Positions 1-10,766 of a stretch of 64,000 bases of DNA are shown here, piece after piece (within the stretch, counting starts at the first letter, position 1; each line of letters starts with the position of its first letter). The notes under the pieces were generated by a model. The model did no database searches and was not told the origin of the DNA. It saw nothing but the letters and a program-made list of their open reading frames with translations. A program made the translations under genes and the position numbers. The DNA is from Macrothele yani. Lineage: Eukaryota; Arthropoda; Arachnida; Araneae; Macrothelidae. The stretch is from NCBI GenBank assembly GCA_039090855.1, contig CM077011.1, positions 31,277,001-31,341,000 of the forward strand, read 5' to 3'.

Positions 1-960
1 GGTGTATACAAAACGTTTTAAAGTTTCTTTAAAACAGCCTGTGTTATCCTGTAGCAGTTAAAATTGTTTTGAAACATTTAAAATGTGCGTAACCCTAGTT
101 GGAAAGTTTTCGCCCTCTATGGTACAATTTATATTCAAGTGCTTTCGAATTCAAAATTGTTAGAAGTAATTTAATAAACACGAATCAGATGCTTGTTACA
201 CTTGGATTAACGTTTCCTCACATGAAAGCATAAATTCCTATTCAGTCAAATTTAGTTCTCAGCTGAAAGTATATTTTAGTTATTTCTCGAAATACATTTA
301 CGCATTCATCATGGCAGCATAATGCAATATTGTTCAAAAAAATCACTTCGTTTTGTCAAACATGATTGCAACTATCTCTTTTCAAGCTCACTTTTTCAGA
401 AAAGATACAAATATCCACTTTTTCTTTGTTATTTCCGTTAATTAAATCATTTGAATAATCTTACTGAAGAAATGTAAGATCTGAGAGCAACACATTGAGA
501 GACAGTTCTTCAGTTGTTTTTTTTGTCGTTATAAGCTTTTGACTCAGTTTTTATTCTCTAAGTCCTCCAAACGCATTGACTTCTTCAACCGTTAAGTCTT
601 TTCAGACGTCTGATTTCATTATCTTTCGTTACAACATCTATTGAACTTAATTTCCTGAACAAAATTGCATCCCATCTTATAGGCTTATCTTGGTGAATTT
701 GAGACTAAAATTAAATTTCATATTCATTTTCTCTTTTGCAAATTTAAATTGAAGCCCGTATTTATATCATATAAATACTACAAAAGGTGTTATTCTTAAT
801 TTCATGAACGTTTTGCCGCTTCGCACTTAATCATTGATTACTTTCAGACTCGTAACGCAAACAACGATTCATTTTGGGAAATATTTACGAAAGAGATATG
901 CCAATCACATACATTCTCTCAATCAGAAGAAAAATGGAATTCTTGAAGAAAAATTATGCA
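1..960. other. AT-rich non-coding stretch, nothing recognised
   Basis: No reading frame with recognisable homology, no tandem repeat and no terminal repeats were seen. The base composition is AT-rich like the rest of the presumed dac intron. Confidence 0.5.
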
Positions 961-963
961 GTT

Positions 964-1770
964 GATCATAAGATTTACATGAACAGAAGAAAACCACTAA
1001 TTTCTCCGTCATTTTTACCCGCGCAGGGGTTCGAACCCGGGTCCACTCATTCCGGAATAAGTTGCTCTACCAATTTAGCTACGCGGACATTGATTCTAAT
1101 TGCTATTTGCCTTTATGTTGTGTGCGTCCTTCTGGCAGGTACGTCACATCATCTCACCCTTATTTTTCTTTTTTCTTTCGAAGTGCTGCTCATATTTTTC
1201 CTATCTCGCGGTGTGGAAATAACATCACACCAATGCGAGATTTTGAACGGTCGGGTCATCCGGATAGTTCGGGCGCCATTATAACGAAGTGAATTTCTCC
1301 GTCATTTTTATCCGCGCCGGGGTTCGAACCCTGGTCCACTCATTCCGGAATAAGTTGCTCTACCAATTAAGCTACGCGGACATTGATTCTAATTGCTATC
1401 TGCCTTTATGTCGTGTGCGTCCTTCTGGCAGGTACGTCACATCTCCTGGTACGTTACATCATCTCCCCCTTATTTTTCTTTCGAAGTGCTGCTCATATTT
1501 TTCCTATCTCGCGGTGTGGAAATAACATCACACCAATGCGAGATTTTGAACGGTCGGGTCATCCGGATAGTTCGGGCGCCATTATAACGAAGTGAATTTC
1601 TCCGTCATTTTTATCCGCGCCGGGGTTCGAACCCTGGTCCACTCATTCCGGAATAAGTTGCTCTACCAATTAAGCTACGCGGACATTGATTCTAATTGCT
1701 ATCTGCCTTTATGTCGTGTGCGTCCTTCTGGCAGGTACGTCACATCTCCTGGTACGTTACAAACTGTAGT
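964..1770 (-). repeat. Tandem array of three tRNA-like ~300-bp units
   Basis: Three near-identical units repeat with periods of 293 and 303 bases. Each carries a 73-nt tRNA-like segment on the minus strand (1016-1088, 1309-1381, 1612-1684) with a 7-bp acceptor-like stem beginning GTCCGCG, a D-arm (GCT..AATTGGTAGAGC) and a T-arm with GGTTCGAACC. The anticodon arm is odd: stem CTTAT/ATGAG closes a 6-base loop, giving a palindromic TTCCGGAA core instead of a 7-base loop. The ~230-bp spacer between heads is conserved. The A- and B-box-like segments look able to drive Pol III, but the loop argues against a working tRNA. This is read as a tRNA-derived repeat that has amplified in tandem; related copies lie at 7.5 and 19.4 kb. 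Confidence 0.8.
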
Positions 1771-2150
1771 TCCGCGGTCCACAGTTTTAGAAACAACGCG
1801 GTAATGTGATCCTAAACACGCTCGGTAACATAAAACGTTATAAATTTCCTTATTAATATTTTACAAGGGATGATTTAAAAAGTAAGACTTACTATATAAT
1901 CCGCTTTGTTGAATAAAGAGGATAAAGTTTGCTTGATGTGACAACGCCTATGTGCTAACAGGCGGCAGTGTCAGATGTTATCAACATAGTAATTGCTTTT
2001 CAGTTGCTTTTATAGACCCTTTCAGGGAGGACTAAAGCCCCCATAAAAACTAGAAATAAGTTTCTCGTTTAAGTTAAAAAACTTAATTCTTAAACCTTTA
2101 CTTAAGTTTAGAATATTATTATTATTTTAAATCAATGATCAATCATCAAC
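1771..2150. other. AT-rich spacer, nothing recognised
   Basis: No coding or repeat signal was seen between the tRNA-like array and the RT relic. Confidence 0.5.
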
Positions 2151-2183
2151 AAATAAATAAATAAAGGAGACAATAAAGGCCAG

Positions 2184-2785
2184 GTGAATGAGTTTGTATA
2201 TTTAGGAAGTATGTTTGACAGAGAGAACAACTTAGGTGACGAAATTAGTAGGCTAGTGAATTCTTCATTGAAAGTCGTGGCTGCCTTAGGAGGATTTCAC
2301 AGGAATGATGGGTTCTCAAGGATGTCTCGAATGACTGTGTGTCCTACTCTGATGAACGGCAGTGAAACCTGGGTACTGCAGAAAAAACATAGGAGTCGTT
2401 TGTGTGCTGGAGAGATACGTTACTTACCGGGGTTTTTGTAGCAAGGCACGTTCTGATTGTGTGAGGAATGAAGATGTGTTGCACATGTGTAATGTGAGGC
2501 AAAATGCTGTTAGTAAGGTCGAGACTAATATTCTCAGGTGGTTTGGGCAATGTTGAAAGAATGAGTGATGAGGTGCTGACCAAGATAATTGTTTCAGCCC
2601 AGGTGGCAGGAAAGAAAGGTAGATGAAGGCCAATGAAATCACGGGAGGACCAGATTCAGAAATGTCTGCTTGAGAAAAAGATTATGAATATGAAGTACAA
2701 AAGGTCTTGTGTGCGGTGTGTGATAGATGTTAATGAAGCTAGAGTAGTGTGCAGAGATCTTTGTAAATGGAGACATTTGACACAC
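2184..2785 (+). pseudogene. Non-LTR retrotransposon RT C-terminal relic
   Basis: The plus strand encodes a decayed C-terminal part of a non-LTR reverse transcriptase polyprotein. From the first ATG it reads NEFVYLGSMF, then EISRLVNSSLKVVAALGGF and NGSETWVLQKKHRSRL, which match the post-catalytic YLGS..., ...RI...W.A.. and YGSETW.L...  blocks of RTE/CR1-like enzymes. After a frameshift near 2400 it continues with RNEDVL and KVETNILRWFGQC, matching the RNE(D/E)V and LRW.GH blocks, and further stops follow. The catalytic FADD box and everything upstream are missing. It is 5' truncated and frameshifted, so not functional. It belongs to a different subfamily from the RTE at 45.5 kb, because the residues between the shared blocks differ. 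Confidence 0.75.
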
Positions 2786-3700
2786 CAACAGTAAGTAAAT
2801 TCCAGTTCTGTCATTTAAATGTATACTTGGCACATGGTCTTTCTTTGAGGAACTAACCTCTGAATCTCAAGGAACAGCTTAATGTATATGCATGTAGAAA
2901 TTAATGACAAATTTACAACTGACCAATATATGTCATCGAAGGATGCGTAAGGGAACCTCCTCGTTGAAGGATACTACCCAAGGATTGTCGAGTGTGTAAT
3001 ATGTTGTGTAATTTTTTTTTTACTTTTGTCATACATTCTTTTCAAGTTGGCAACACTTTATGAACCTTGCGGAGGTGGACGTCACTTATACGCTCAGAAA
3101 TTTTGGGCTACAGGGCTATTTTTCTTGGCCACTGGTTGGTCTCTCTCTTTATTAATTACCCTTAACTTAGGATGCTCTGCCTGTCTCCAAAGTCTCTCAC
3201 CACGTGGCGTCCTCGCTGAAATTGAACCAGATCATCCATCCAGCACGCAGAGAACACATAGGATCCACTATTCACTATGTCCCTTGTTTAAATGTGGGGG
3301 CTATAAAGTCGGCTTACATACTGAACACATACAGAATCTGTTGCTCGCTAACAAAGGCCATGAATAAAAAACCTAAACAGAAGAAGGGAGAGCCCACTAC
3401 AGCATTGATTAATACTCTGTGACCAGAGTCGGACTGGCGATTCATAAATGGAATCGGAAGCTACTTTTAAGCAGCACACTTTCAGAAAAAAATTTATCGA
3501 GTTACCCCATCCCTAAAAAAACTGGTATGTCAGCATCACTGTTTACTGTTTAAATATCTTTTAACACAAGTATACGAAAGATTGCAGTTTTTTGCATTGA
3601 GGTAATAACAACATTTTGCTCACTTCCCTGGGTCGCAACTCACTGGTTAAATTTAGCGTAAGAGGAAAACATACTTTCGTTTCTCAGACAAGGTACATTC
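2786..3700. other. Unassigned stretch with one 113-codon open frame
   Basis: An open frame at 3026-3367 (+) has a hydrophobic stretch near residues 28-50 (GLFFLATGWSLSLLITLNLG) but no family I recognise, no Kozak-like context and no adjoining splice signals I can defend. I do not call it a gene. The rest of the stretch shows nothing. Confidence 0.35.
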
Positions 3701-3704
3701 TCTA

Positions 3705-4880
3705 AGAGAGACTGTCGAAGACTTCCATTCTTACGAATTTTATTGCTTCAACTGAATTCAGAATCTTTGAAAGAGACTGTCGGAGACTTCCATTCTTACG
3801 AATTTTATTGCTTCAACTGAATGCAGAATTCCTGAGAGAGACTGTCAAAGACTTCCATTCTTACGAATTTTATTGCTTCAACTGAATTCAGAATCTTTGA
3901 GAGAGACTGTCAAAGACTTCCATTCTTACGAATTTTATTGCTTCAACTGAATGCAGAATTCCTGAGAGAGACTGTCAAAGACTATCATTCTTTCGAATTT
4001 TATTGCTGCCACTGAATTCAGAATTTCTGAGAGAGACTGTCGAAGACTTCCATTCTTACGAACTTTATTGCTTCAACTGAATGCAGAATTCCTGAGAGAG
4101 ACTGCCAAAGACTTCTATTCTTGCGAATTTTATGGCTTCAACTGAATTCAGAATCTCTAAGAGAGACTATCAAAGACTATCATTCTTTCGAATTTTATTG
4201 CTTCCACTGAATTCAGAATTTCTGAGAGAGACTGTCGAAGACTTCCATTCTTACGAACTTTATTGCTTCAACTGAATTAAGAATTCCTGAGAGAGACTGT
4301 CAAAGACTTCCATTCTTACGAATTTTATTGCTTCAACTGAATTCAGAATCTTTGAGAGAGACTGTCGGAGACTTCCATTCTTACGAATTTTATTGCTTCA
4401 ACTGAATGCAGAATTCCTGAGAGAGACTGTCAAAGACTTCCATTCTTACGAATTTTATTGCTTCAACTGAATTCAGAATCTCTAAGAGAGACTGTCAAAG
4501 ACTATCATTCTTTCGAATTTTATTGCTGCCACTGAATTCAGAATTTCTGAGAGAGACTGTCGAAGACTTCCATTCTTACGAACTTTATTGCTTCAACTGA
4601 ATGCAGAATTCCTGAGAGAGACTGCCAAAGACTTCTATTCTTGCGAATTTTATGGCTTCAACTGAATTCAGAATCTCTAAGAGAGACTATCAAAGACTAT
4701 CATTCTTTCGAATTTTATTGCTTCCACTGAATTCAGAATTTCTGAGAGAGACTGTCGAAGACTTCCATTCTTACGAACTTTATTGCTTCAACTGAATGCA
4801 GAATTCCTGAGAGAGACTGTCAAAGACTTCCATTCTTACGAATTTTATTGTTTCAACTGAATTCAGAATTTCTAGTATTT
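3705..4880. repeat. 65-bp minisatellite, ~18 copies, with higher-order duplication
   Basis: Units beginning GAGAGACTGTC(G/A)AAGAC repeat every 65 bases. Variants recur in a fixed order: units carrying ACTATCATTCTTTCG sit at 3965, 4161, 4486 and 4681, and units with GCCAAAGACTTCTATTC at 4096 and 4616. The block starting at 3965 recurs at 4486, an offset of about 520 bases or eight monomers. Most monomers keep an EcoRI-like GAATTC near the end. Confidence 0.9.
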
Positions 4881-5284
4881 CCTACGCTTTTAGTGAAAAA
4901 GAAAATCCGAATGCGGCAAAAATTAATTTCTTTTTCAAGACTTCCCTATTATCAACAAAATAAGTATGAACAACTCTCTTCAGGAAGTTGAAAATGTCCA
5001 GAATTGCAAGAATTTCAGTGCAAATTCTTAAAGTGAGAGAAATTAAAGAAGGCGCAAATTAATTTTTATTTACTTTCAAACGGGAAAAGTCCTTTTCACT
5101 GTAGCTGAAACAGACTTTTCAAAACTGTAGGTTTAAGAATGTCTGCAAATGTAAGGCCCAAAATGTAGTAAATCAGATGCAGAGCTCGTTCATAAAAAAA
5201 AATCATATATAAAACAGCAACCCAAAAATTTTACTTTAGGTGTATCTCAATGCATTAAAAAATGTACACAATAGATTTCAAATT
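4881..5284. other. AT-rich spacer, nothing recognised
   Basis: No coding or repeat signal was seen. Confidence 0.5.
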
Positions 5285-5515
5285 TCTGTCCCAGACCATT
5301 GATGGCATATTCCATTAGAATGTACTGATTATTCTATCCCAGACCATTGATAGCATATTCCATTAGAATGTACTGATTATTCAACTGTACTGATTATTCT
5401 ATCCCAGACCATTGATAGCATATTCCATTAGAATGTACGAATTATTCAACTGTACTGATTATTCTAATCCCAGACCATTGATAGCACATTCCATTAGAAT
5501 GTGCTAATTATTCAA
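5285..5515. repeat. Short tandem repeat, ~51-65 bp unit, four copies
   Basis: CCCAGACCATTGATAGCATA and the following CATTAGAATGTACTGATTAT recur four times, with an optional extra AACTGTACTGATTATTC segment in the later units. Confidence 0.85.
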
Positions 5516-5521
5516 CTATAA

Positions 5522-5731
5522 TTGGGCCGCCCCGGTGGCCTCTGATCATTCGTCCGTCTGGGGTCCGGGTTCGAATCCCGGTGAGGCATGGGTGTTGTGT
5601 TTGTCTTACGGCACTGGCTCTCTCCTTCCCTGGAACCAGTGACCCTAAATTAGGGACGGGCGACTGCTTATAGCCCATTGAGTTGCTCACGGTGGTCGTT
5701 AAACCTCCAATCAAAAAAAAAAAAAAAAAAA
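5522..5731 (+). mobile_element. SINE-A, tRNA-derived, with target-site duplication
   Basis: The head has a tRNA-like B box (GGGTTCGAATCCCGG). The body contains GGACGGGCGACTGCTTATAG and GAGTTGCTCACGGTGGTCGT and ends in a 21-base poly(A). The flanks AACTATAATTGG (5514-5525) and AACTATAACTGG (5732-5743) match 11 of 12, a credible TSD. The short TSD divergence and intact tail suggest a fairly young insertion. Confidence 0.9.
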
Positions 5732-5871
5732 AACTATAACTGGTAAAAGCGGCCTAGAGTAGGGGATATTTGCCCAAAGGAACTTAAATTTATAATGCGA
5801 GAAAGGGGAAGCGGTGTGCCAAAATAGTACATGTATTTAGCACAACAGAACATTTGGTACGTAGGGTTCCT

Positions 5872-5968
5872 TTTTTTTTTTTTTTTCCGAATTAGCATAA
5901 GACCCACCGGCCCAGAATGTAGCAGTTCACCGGGAATTTCCCCAGTATCCCGGCGGCCCAATCCGCGC
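5872..5968 (-). mobile_element. SINE-D fragment, minus strand
   Basis: Read on the minus strand this gives GGGCCGCCGGGATACTGGGG, then CCCGGTGAACTGC and GGCCGGTGGGTCTTATGC, followed by a run of 15 A. It has the layout of a short retroposon with poly(A). Only one copy is in the window, so the family assignment is tentative. Confidence 0.5.
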
Positions 5969-5974
5969 CTGTCT

Positions 5975-6200
5975 GTGACGTACAAGTAAGGCGACGCAAG
6001 AGTCAAAACGGCAAATTGCAGCGATATACCAAGATCAGCGTAGTTGTGTAGGGAGAATAATTGGCTCCGGAGTGAGGAGCCGTGGTTTCGAATTCCACCA
6101 ATGGAAAAACAAGGGTTTTATTTTCACATCGGCAACCGAACGTAAAATTAATCTCCTCGCAATGAGGTTCGACAAAGATGTGTGATATTTGTTCCACACG
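5975..6200 (+). mobile_element. SINE-B copy 1
   Basis: It shares ACGCAAGAGTCAAAA, GCTCCGGAG(T/C)GAGGAG and the B-box-like GGTTTCGAATTCCACCA with 9491-9665. The two copies are colinear over about 170 bases. The B-box-like segment suggests a tRNA-derived head. Confidence 0.7.
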
Positions 6201-6334
6201 TCGTCTAGAATTAATCAGAATTACTTCATCTACAGCGAACTATTGTACTTCGAGCAGCGTTGCATTCAGAGAGTTTTTCGGGGGGGGGGCAAAAACAAAT
6301 TTTGAGGGACTGAAACTTGTCGACTGATAATATA

Positions 6335-6592
6335 CACTGTTAAAAATTTTGTAATAGGTTGCACCAAAAAGTGGTGTTACACCAGCTGCACCACTTTCTG
6401 AGAAAAGATACACCATTATGTGGTGTAAACAAAACTCAACAACACGGTGCGACTTTCCATCACGTTATGGTACAAGGTTGCACCATGTTGTTAGTTTTGT
6501 TTACCATACAATGGTGGGTCTTTTCTCAGAAAGTGGTGCAGCTGGCGTGGCACCACATTTTGGTGTAACCTACCACAAAATTTCTAAGAATG
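6335..6592. mobile_element. Foldback TA-MITE, copy 1
   Basis: This 258-bp element is bounded by TA dinucleotides (6333-6334, 6593-6594). Its two arms of ~110 bp are inverted copies: the left arm CACTGTTAAAAATTTTGTAA.. pairs with the right arm ending ..TTTCTAAGAATG. CAGCTGCACCACTTTCTGAG in the left arm is mirrored in the right. TA duplication and long inverted arms suggest a nonautonomous Tc1/mariner-class element. Copy 2 is at 21648-21981. Confidence 0.8.
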
Positions 6593-6904
6593 TACATATA
6601 ACAAAATTTAAAATAGAGTATGAAAATGTTCTTTTGCTAGTATATCGCCAATGCAGATTCCAAGAAATCTTCATATACAAGTAATTATAAATGGAAAAAA
6701 TGTTATACCTTTACTTTAATTCAGTATGCACCACGGATTTCGCCATGGGGTCGTGTAAAATATTGAATATGTTAGTAAGATAACGCTGTGCTGGAGAAAA
6801 TCCCTCCCAGAACATTAGGAGTGGGAAAAACGTCCTTTCCTTACTTCAAGTGTGTTGCGACTTGGTTCAGCCTCCCCCCTCCCAAGACACAAACTAACTA
6901 ACCA

Positions 6905-7152
6905 TTTGAAGGATACCCCGGTGGAGCAGTGGTACAAGAAATGGCTTCTGACCATTTGTCCGAAATGGGCTCGGGTTTGAATCCCGTTGATGCATGGATA
7001 TTGTGTTTGTCTAACTCCCAATAATAATAAAAAAACACTGGCTCTCTCCCTTCCCTAGAACCAGTGACCCTAAATTAGGGACGGGCGACTGCTTATAGTC
7101 CACTGAGTTGCTTATGGTGGTCGTTAAACTCCCAATAATAAAAAAAAAACAC
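6905..7152 (+). mobile_element. SINE-A with internal tail-like insertion
   Basis: The tRNA-like head (6912-7018) is followed by an ACTCCCAATAATAATAAAAAA segment resembling the SINE tail, then the rest of the body (7035-7130) and a second ACTCCCAATAATAAAA tail. An internal copy of the tail suggests recombination between copies or a SINE-into-SINE event. Confidence 0.85.
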
Positions 7153-7490
7153 TTTTTATGGAAACAATTTCTAATTGATATTGTTCAAAATTAGGTAGCA
7201 AATATTTGTTGTTGTACTGGAAACACTCTCGTCACCACGTTAGTTACACTGAGACTTCACCGTATACGTGGAAAGTCGGCATCCATAATACTGAAATAAA
7301 GTTTAATGCCAGCTTCCAAAGCATAGTGATGCATTGCAGTGCAAACAGCATGCAGTTGGTGATAACAAATTCGCAATAAACTTAACTGCGAGAAAAAAAT
7401 ATATTTATAACATTTACAGAATTGTGAAACAATATCTGGTTTTCTTATTTGCTCCTCTTGTGCATATCATCAAGATCAACTGGTCTTCCA
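7153..7490. other. AT-rich spacer, nothing recognised
   Basis: No coding or repeat signal was seen. Confidence 0.5.
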
Positions 7491-7493
7491 CCC

Positions 7494-7680
7494 TATAACG
7501 AAGTGAATTTCTCCGTCATTTCTGTCCACGCCAGGATTCGAACCCGGATCCCCTCATTCCGGAATAAGTCACTCTACCAATTGAGCTACGCGGACGTTTT
7601 TTTTTTTTTATTCTGATTCCTATCTGCCTTTATGCGTCCTTCTGGCAGGTACGTCACATCTCCTGGTACGTTACAACCCT
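7494..7680 (-). repeat. Single tRNA-like unit (best tRNA fold of the family)
   Basis: The tRNA-like part is 7524-7595 on the minus strand. Its acceptor halves GTCCGCG and CGTGGAC pair fully (one G-U), D stem GCTC/GAGT pairs, and the T-arm GGGTTCGAATCC is canonical. The anticodon loop is again abnormal (TTCCGGAA core). The flanking GTAACGTACCAGGAGATGTG matches the array at 1.0-1.77 kb, so it is a repeat member rather than an isolated tRNA gene. Confidence 0.75.
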
Positions 7681-8380
7681 CCTGCTCTTTATCCAGATAA
7701 GGTATTAAGTAATTTTCGTAGAACTTCATAACAGATTTTTGACATGGGACAATTGTTCCATTTAATAAACAAATTTAGAAAAGCATTCTCCTCTAGAGCA
7801 ACAAATTTTGCTCTAGAGTATATATATTTTCATAACTACTTTGATTTCAGAGCTAAGTTTTTTAATAAAAATGTTATTTAAAGAGTTAACACCGTGTGAA
7901 GTCATTTATGGCTCTAATTAACAAGGGAAATTTCGTTTTTCCTTTGCTTATTATTTTTTTCGTCGAGGTATTATATACATTAGTGGCTGCATCGACTCGT
8001 CGGATTTAGAAAACATAAATACACATGCCGATGGCAGTTTCAGTTTTAGTCTTTAAAACAAATAAATTAATTTAAAACTTAGTATAATCTTAATACTACT
8101 AGTACATGAAGTCCATGTGGATGCGTTCTTTTCATTATAATATTTTCCCTCATTTTGTTAAATTTTTAAAATAAATTTCTCCAAACATTCATCTAAAAAA
8201 AAATATTTAGACTAAATATAAGGGGAGATCTCTCAAAAACCTACAGGGCACGTTCATGGATTTTCGGGGGCTAAGCACCCCCGAGAAGATACCTGAATAC
8301 ATCACTGACTTCGAGTATGGTTTGCGGCGAACCATAAGCCTGTGGTCTCTTGCTCCGGCCTTCCTCGAGGGGGGGGATTT
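7681..8380. other. AT-rich spacer, nothing recognised
   Basis: No coding or repeat signal was seen. The short frame at 8256-8444 crosses the Tc1 terminus and is ignored. Confidence 0.45.
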
Positions 8381-8381
8381 A

Positions 8382-9487
8382 CACTATACCGGCAAAAGTC
8401 ACCGGACACCCCTTCAAAAGCAAATGAACGGATCTGCTGTGTAGTTAAGAGCGCGGTACAGCTGCAAACGGTATAAAAAAAGCCTGGAGCTGACCGCGAT
8501 CATATCGCACTTTGAGGGTGAGTGAAAATGTCGCTGAACTGCCTTTGAGAAAGGAAAGATCGTTGGGTGTTATATTAGTGAGTTGTCCATAAGAGAAACC
8601 GAGAGGCGTTTAAACATACCCAAGTCCACTGTGTTGAATGTACTGAATAAGTGGAAGACACATGGTGTGTCTGAAGCAGCTGGAACCTCGGTATGTACAC
8701 GTACCATTCTCAGAGAACTTCATTCCATGGATTACCGTGGTCGTGCGGCTGCTCATAAGCCTTTCATCTCCACTCGGAATGCTACTCGTCGTTTAGCATG
8801 GTGTAAAAAACATTTATCGTGGACCGTAGATCAATGGAAACGGGTCCTATGGACTGATGAATCCAGATACACAATCCATTCAGTCTGATGGATCGTGTGT
8901 GTATGGCGGTGGCCGGGGGAACGCTATTTACCACAGGGTACTGTTCCTACGGTCAAGTTTGGAGCGAGCAGCGTACTCGTGAGGGGGGTGCCTTTCGTGG
9001 TATGGTCCCGGCCCATTGGTTATCGAAGACATACATGTTAACCAGCGCGTCTACCTCCATATTCTGGACAAATATGCCCTACTGTGGCAATTCTATGGAA
9101 CCGAGCCTTGTTGGTGCCAGCAGGATAATGCACCGAGCCATAAAGCAAGGACTGTTACGGCGTGGTTTGACATAATTCCGTATCGTGTGTGTACTGGCCA
9201 GCACAGGGCCCTGATCTTAATCCCATAGAGCACCTATGGGATATATATAGAGCGCCTCATAAGAAGTTTGGAACCAAGGCCTACTACTAAGCAACAGTTA
9301 GCGGGAGCATTATGCACTGAATAGAAGCGCATACCTATCGCTGTGTTCCAAAACCTTGTCGAAAACATGTCTCGAAGGGTCATTGCATGCATTAAGGCCA
9401 AAGGTGGACCGATATCGTACTAATATATGTCAATAAATGCTATGTTCTGTTTCTCTTTTAGGTGTCCAGTGACTTGTCAATATAGTG
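8382..9487 (+). mobile_element. Tc1-family transposon relic with TIRs and TA target site
   Basis: The ends CACTATACCGGCAAAAGTCA (8382 onward) and the reverse complement of 9461-9487 (CACTATATTGACAAGTCACT) are inverted and flanked by TA (8380-8381, 9488-9489). The 1106-bp length is below the ~1.3 kb common for an intact Tc1-type element, which fits the internal deletion seen in the transposase. Confidence 0.9.
8554..9260 (+). pseudogene. Tc1-type transposase pseudogene
   Basis: In the family this enzyme cuts and pastes the element, using an N-terminal paired-type HTH and a DD34E nuclease. Here the frame opens with GKIVGCYISELSIRETERRL (HTH) and runs through STVLNVLNKWKTHGV. About 40 residues that normally link the HTH to the catalytic domain are missing between SEAAGT and CTRTILRELHSM. 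The catalytic part shows TDES (first D), then after a frameshift near 8885 QQDNAPSHKA (second D), and after another shift near 9185 the WPAQ.P.LNPIEHLWD block (E). All three catalytic positions are recognisable but spread over three frames, so it cannot encode a working enzyme. It sits inside its own TIRs. Confidence 0.9.
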
Positions 9488-9490
9488 TAT

Positions 9491-9665
9491 GTGACATATC
9501 AGTGAGGTAACGCAAGAGTCAAAATGGCGGCAAGTTGCAGTAGTAAGTCAAGTTCGGTCTAATTCATTCTGCAGAATAACCAGCTCCGGAGCGAGGAGAC
9601 GTAGATTCAAATTCCACTACTGGCAAAACAGCTTGATTTTCTCAACTCCTCACAGCAGCAAAACA
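9491..9665 (+). mobile_element. SINE-B copy 2
   Basis: It is colinear with 5975-6200 (ACGCAAGAGTCAAAATGGCG, AGCTCCGGAGCGAGGAGACG, AATTCCACTACTGGCAAAAC). It begins within two bases of the Tc1 right-hand TA, so the Tc1 copy probably inserted at or near the SINE edge. Confidence 0.7.
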
Positions 9666-10579
9666 AATGAGAACCATCTAAATATTTTCGAAAACCCAGT
9701 GACGATGGGGAGAAGACCAACATGCTGCGCTAAAAAGAAGACCTCAAAGTTACATTATTATAAGTGAAACAAAATTAATTATTTTAAATTTAAAACGCAA
9801 CTGAATTATCAAATATTCTGTATCTTAACGATTTTAGAATGCCCAAGAGCAGCTTAAAACGGAGTTAAATTCTTATAGATGTAATGAATCATAATTATAA
9901 TCTCTTTTTCGCCAAGGTAAACCTATCACTCACTGCTTTGCTACCAGGAATAAAATGCTGGTACTAATCAAACAACGGATATAACGCAAATAAACTATGC
10001 TGGTATGGCACGTACTTTTTGTATTAATTTCGTGGTTTTGTTTTGCCAATAAATGATATTTGCAAATTAATGAGACTGACAGGAGAACCATCGAAGCTTT
10101 CACAAGCTTTCTAAATACCAACAGTTAACGTTTCTGTATTTCAGCAATAACAGATGAAATTCGTACCTTGCAATATTTTTAAATCATTCCTGGAAACGTT
10201 AACGCTATTAATAGCTAAATCTGTTTGGAAAGTAAACTTCAGACGAATGAAAAACTAATTGCGCAACAGAAACAAAAGACATTTCTTTTATTGCATGAAA
10301 AGCAGAAGAGAATCAATGCCAAGACAGAGGTGCTCGCGCATACAGAAGTACTTTTTGGATACTTTAAGAATTTTCTGATTTACTTTACTTTATTCTTCAA
10401 CTTACGCTATTAGATCAAGTTTCTGTAAACAAAAGCCGATAGGTATTCAAAGTTTTAGATCGTTTATTTCCCACTGATTTGCCAATCTCAAAGGAGAAGA
10501 AAAGTCCAAAAAAAAAAAAAAAAGTTTTGATGTTAAACTAAATTCAGAAAAAACTTAGATAAGCTTCTGTTTTTCTTTC
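9666..10579. other. AT-rich spacer, nothing recognised
   Basis: Short open frames here have no recognisable homology. Confidence 0.5.
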
Positions 10580-10766
10580 AGGGGATTAACAAACATCGTG
10601 AGTAACTCTAAGAGCTATAAGTAATCACCCGTTTCTAATTTATTGTCACTGGTTCCAGGGAAGTGAGAGAGCCAACGCCGTAAGACAATCACATTACCAT
10701 GCGTCACTCAGGCTCACTCGGACGAATGGTCAGAAGTCAGTTCTCACACCACTGCGCTAACGGGTC
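10580..10766 (-). mobile_element. SINE-A, minus strand, diverged
   Basis: The minus strand reads CCAGTGACAATAAATTAGAA, CGGGTGATTACTTATAGCTC and the tRNA-like head, colinear with the consensus. It has decayed more than the 5.5-kb copy and shows no clear TSD. Confidence 0.8.

Noticed and set aside
1016..1684. Three functional tRNA genes
   Set aside because: The anticodon loop is not seven bases and the heads lie in a 300-bp tandem repeat with related dispersed copies, so a tRNA-derived repeat is more likely.
3705..4880. CRISPR-like array
   Set aside because: Repeats are directly adjacent with no unique spacers, and the DNA is eukaryotic. It is a minisatellite.
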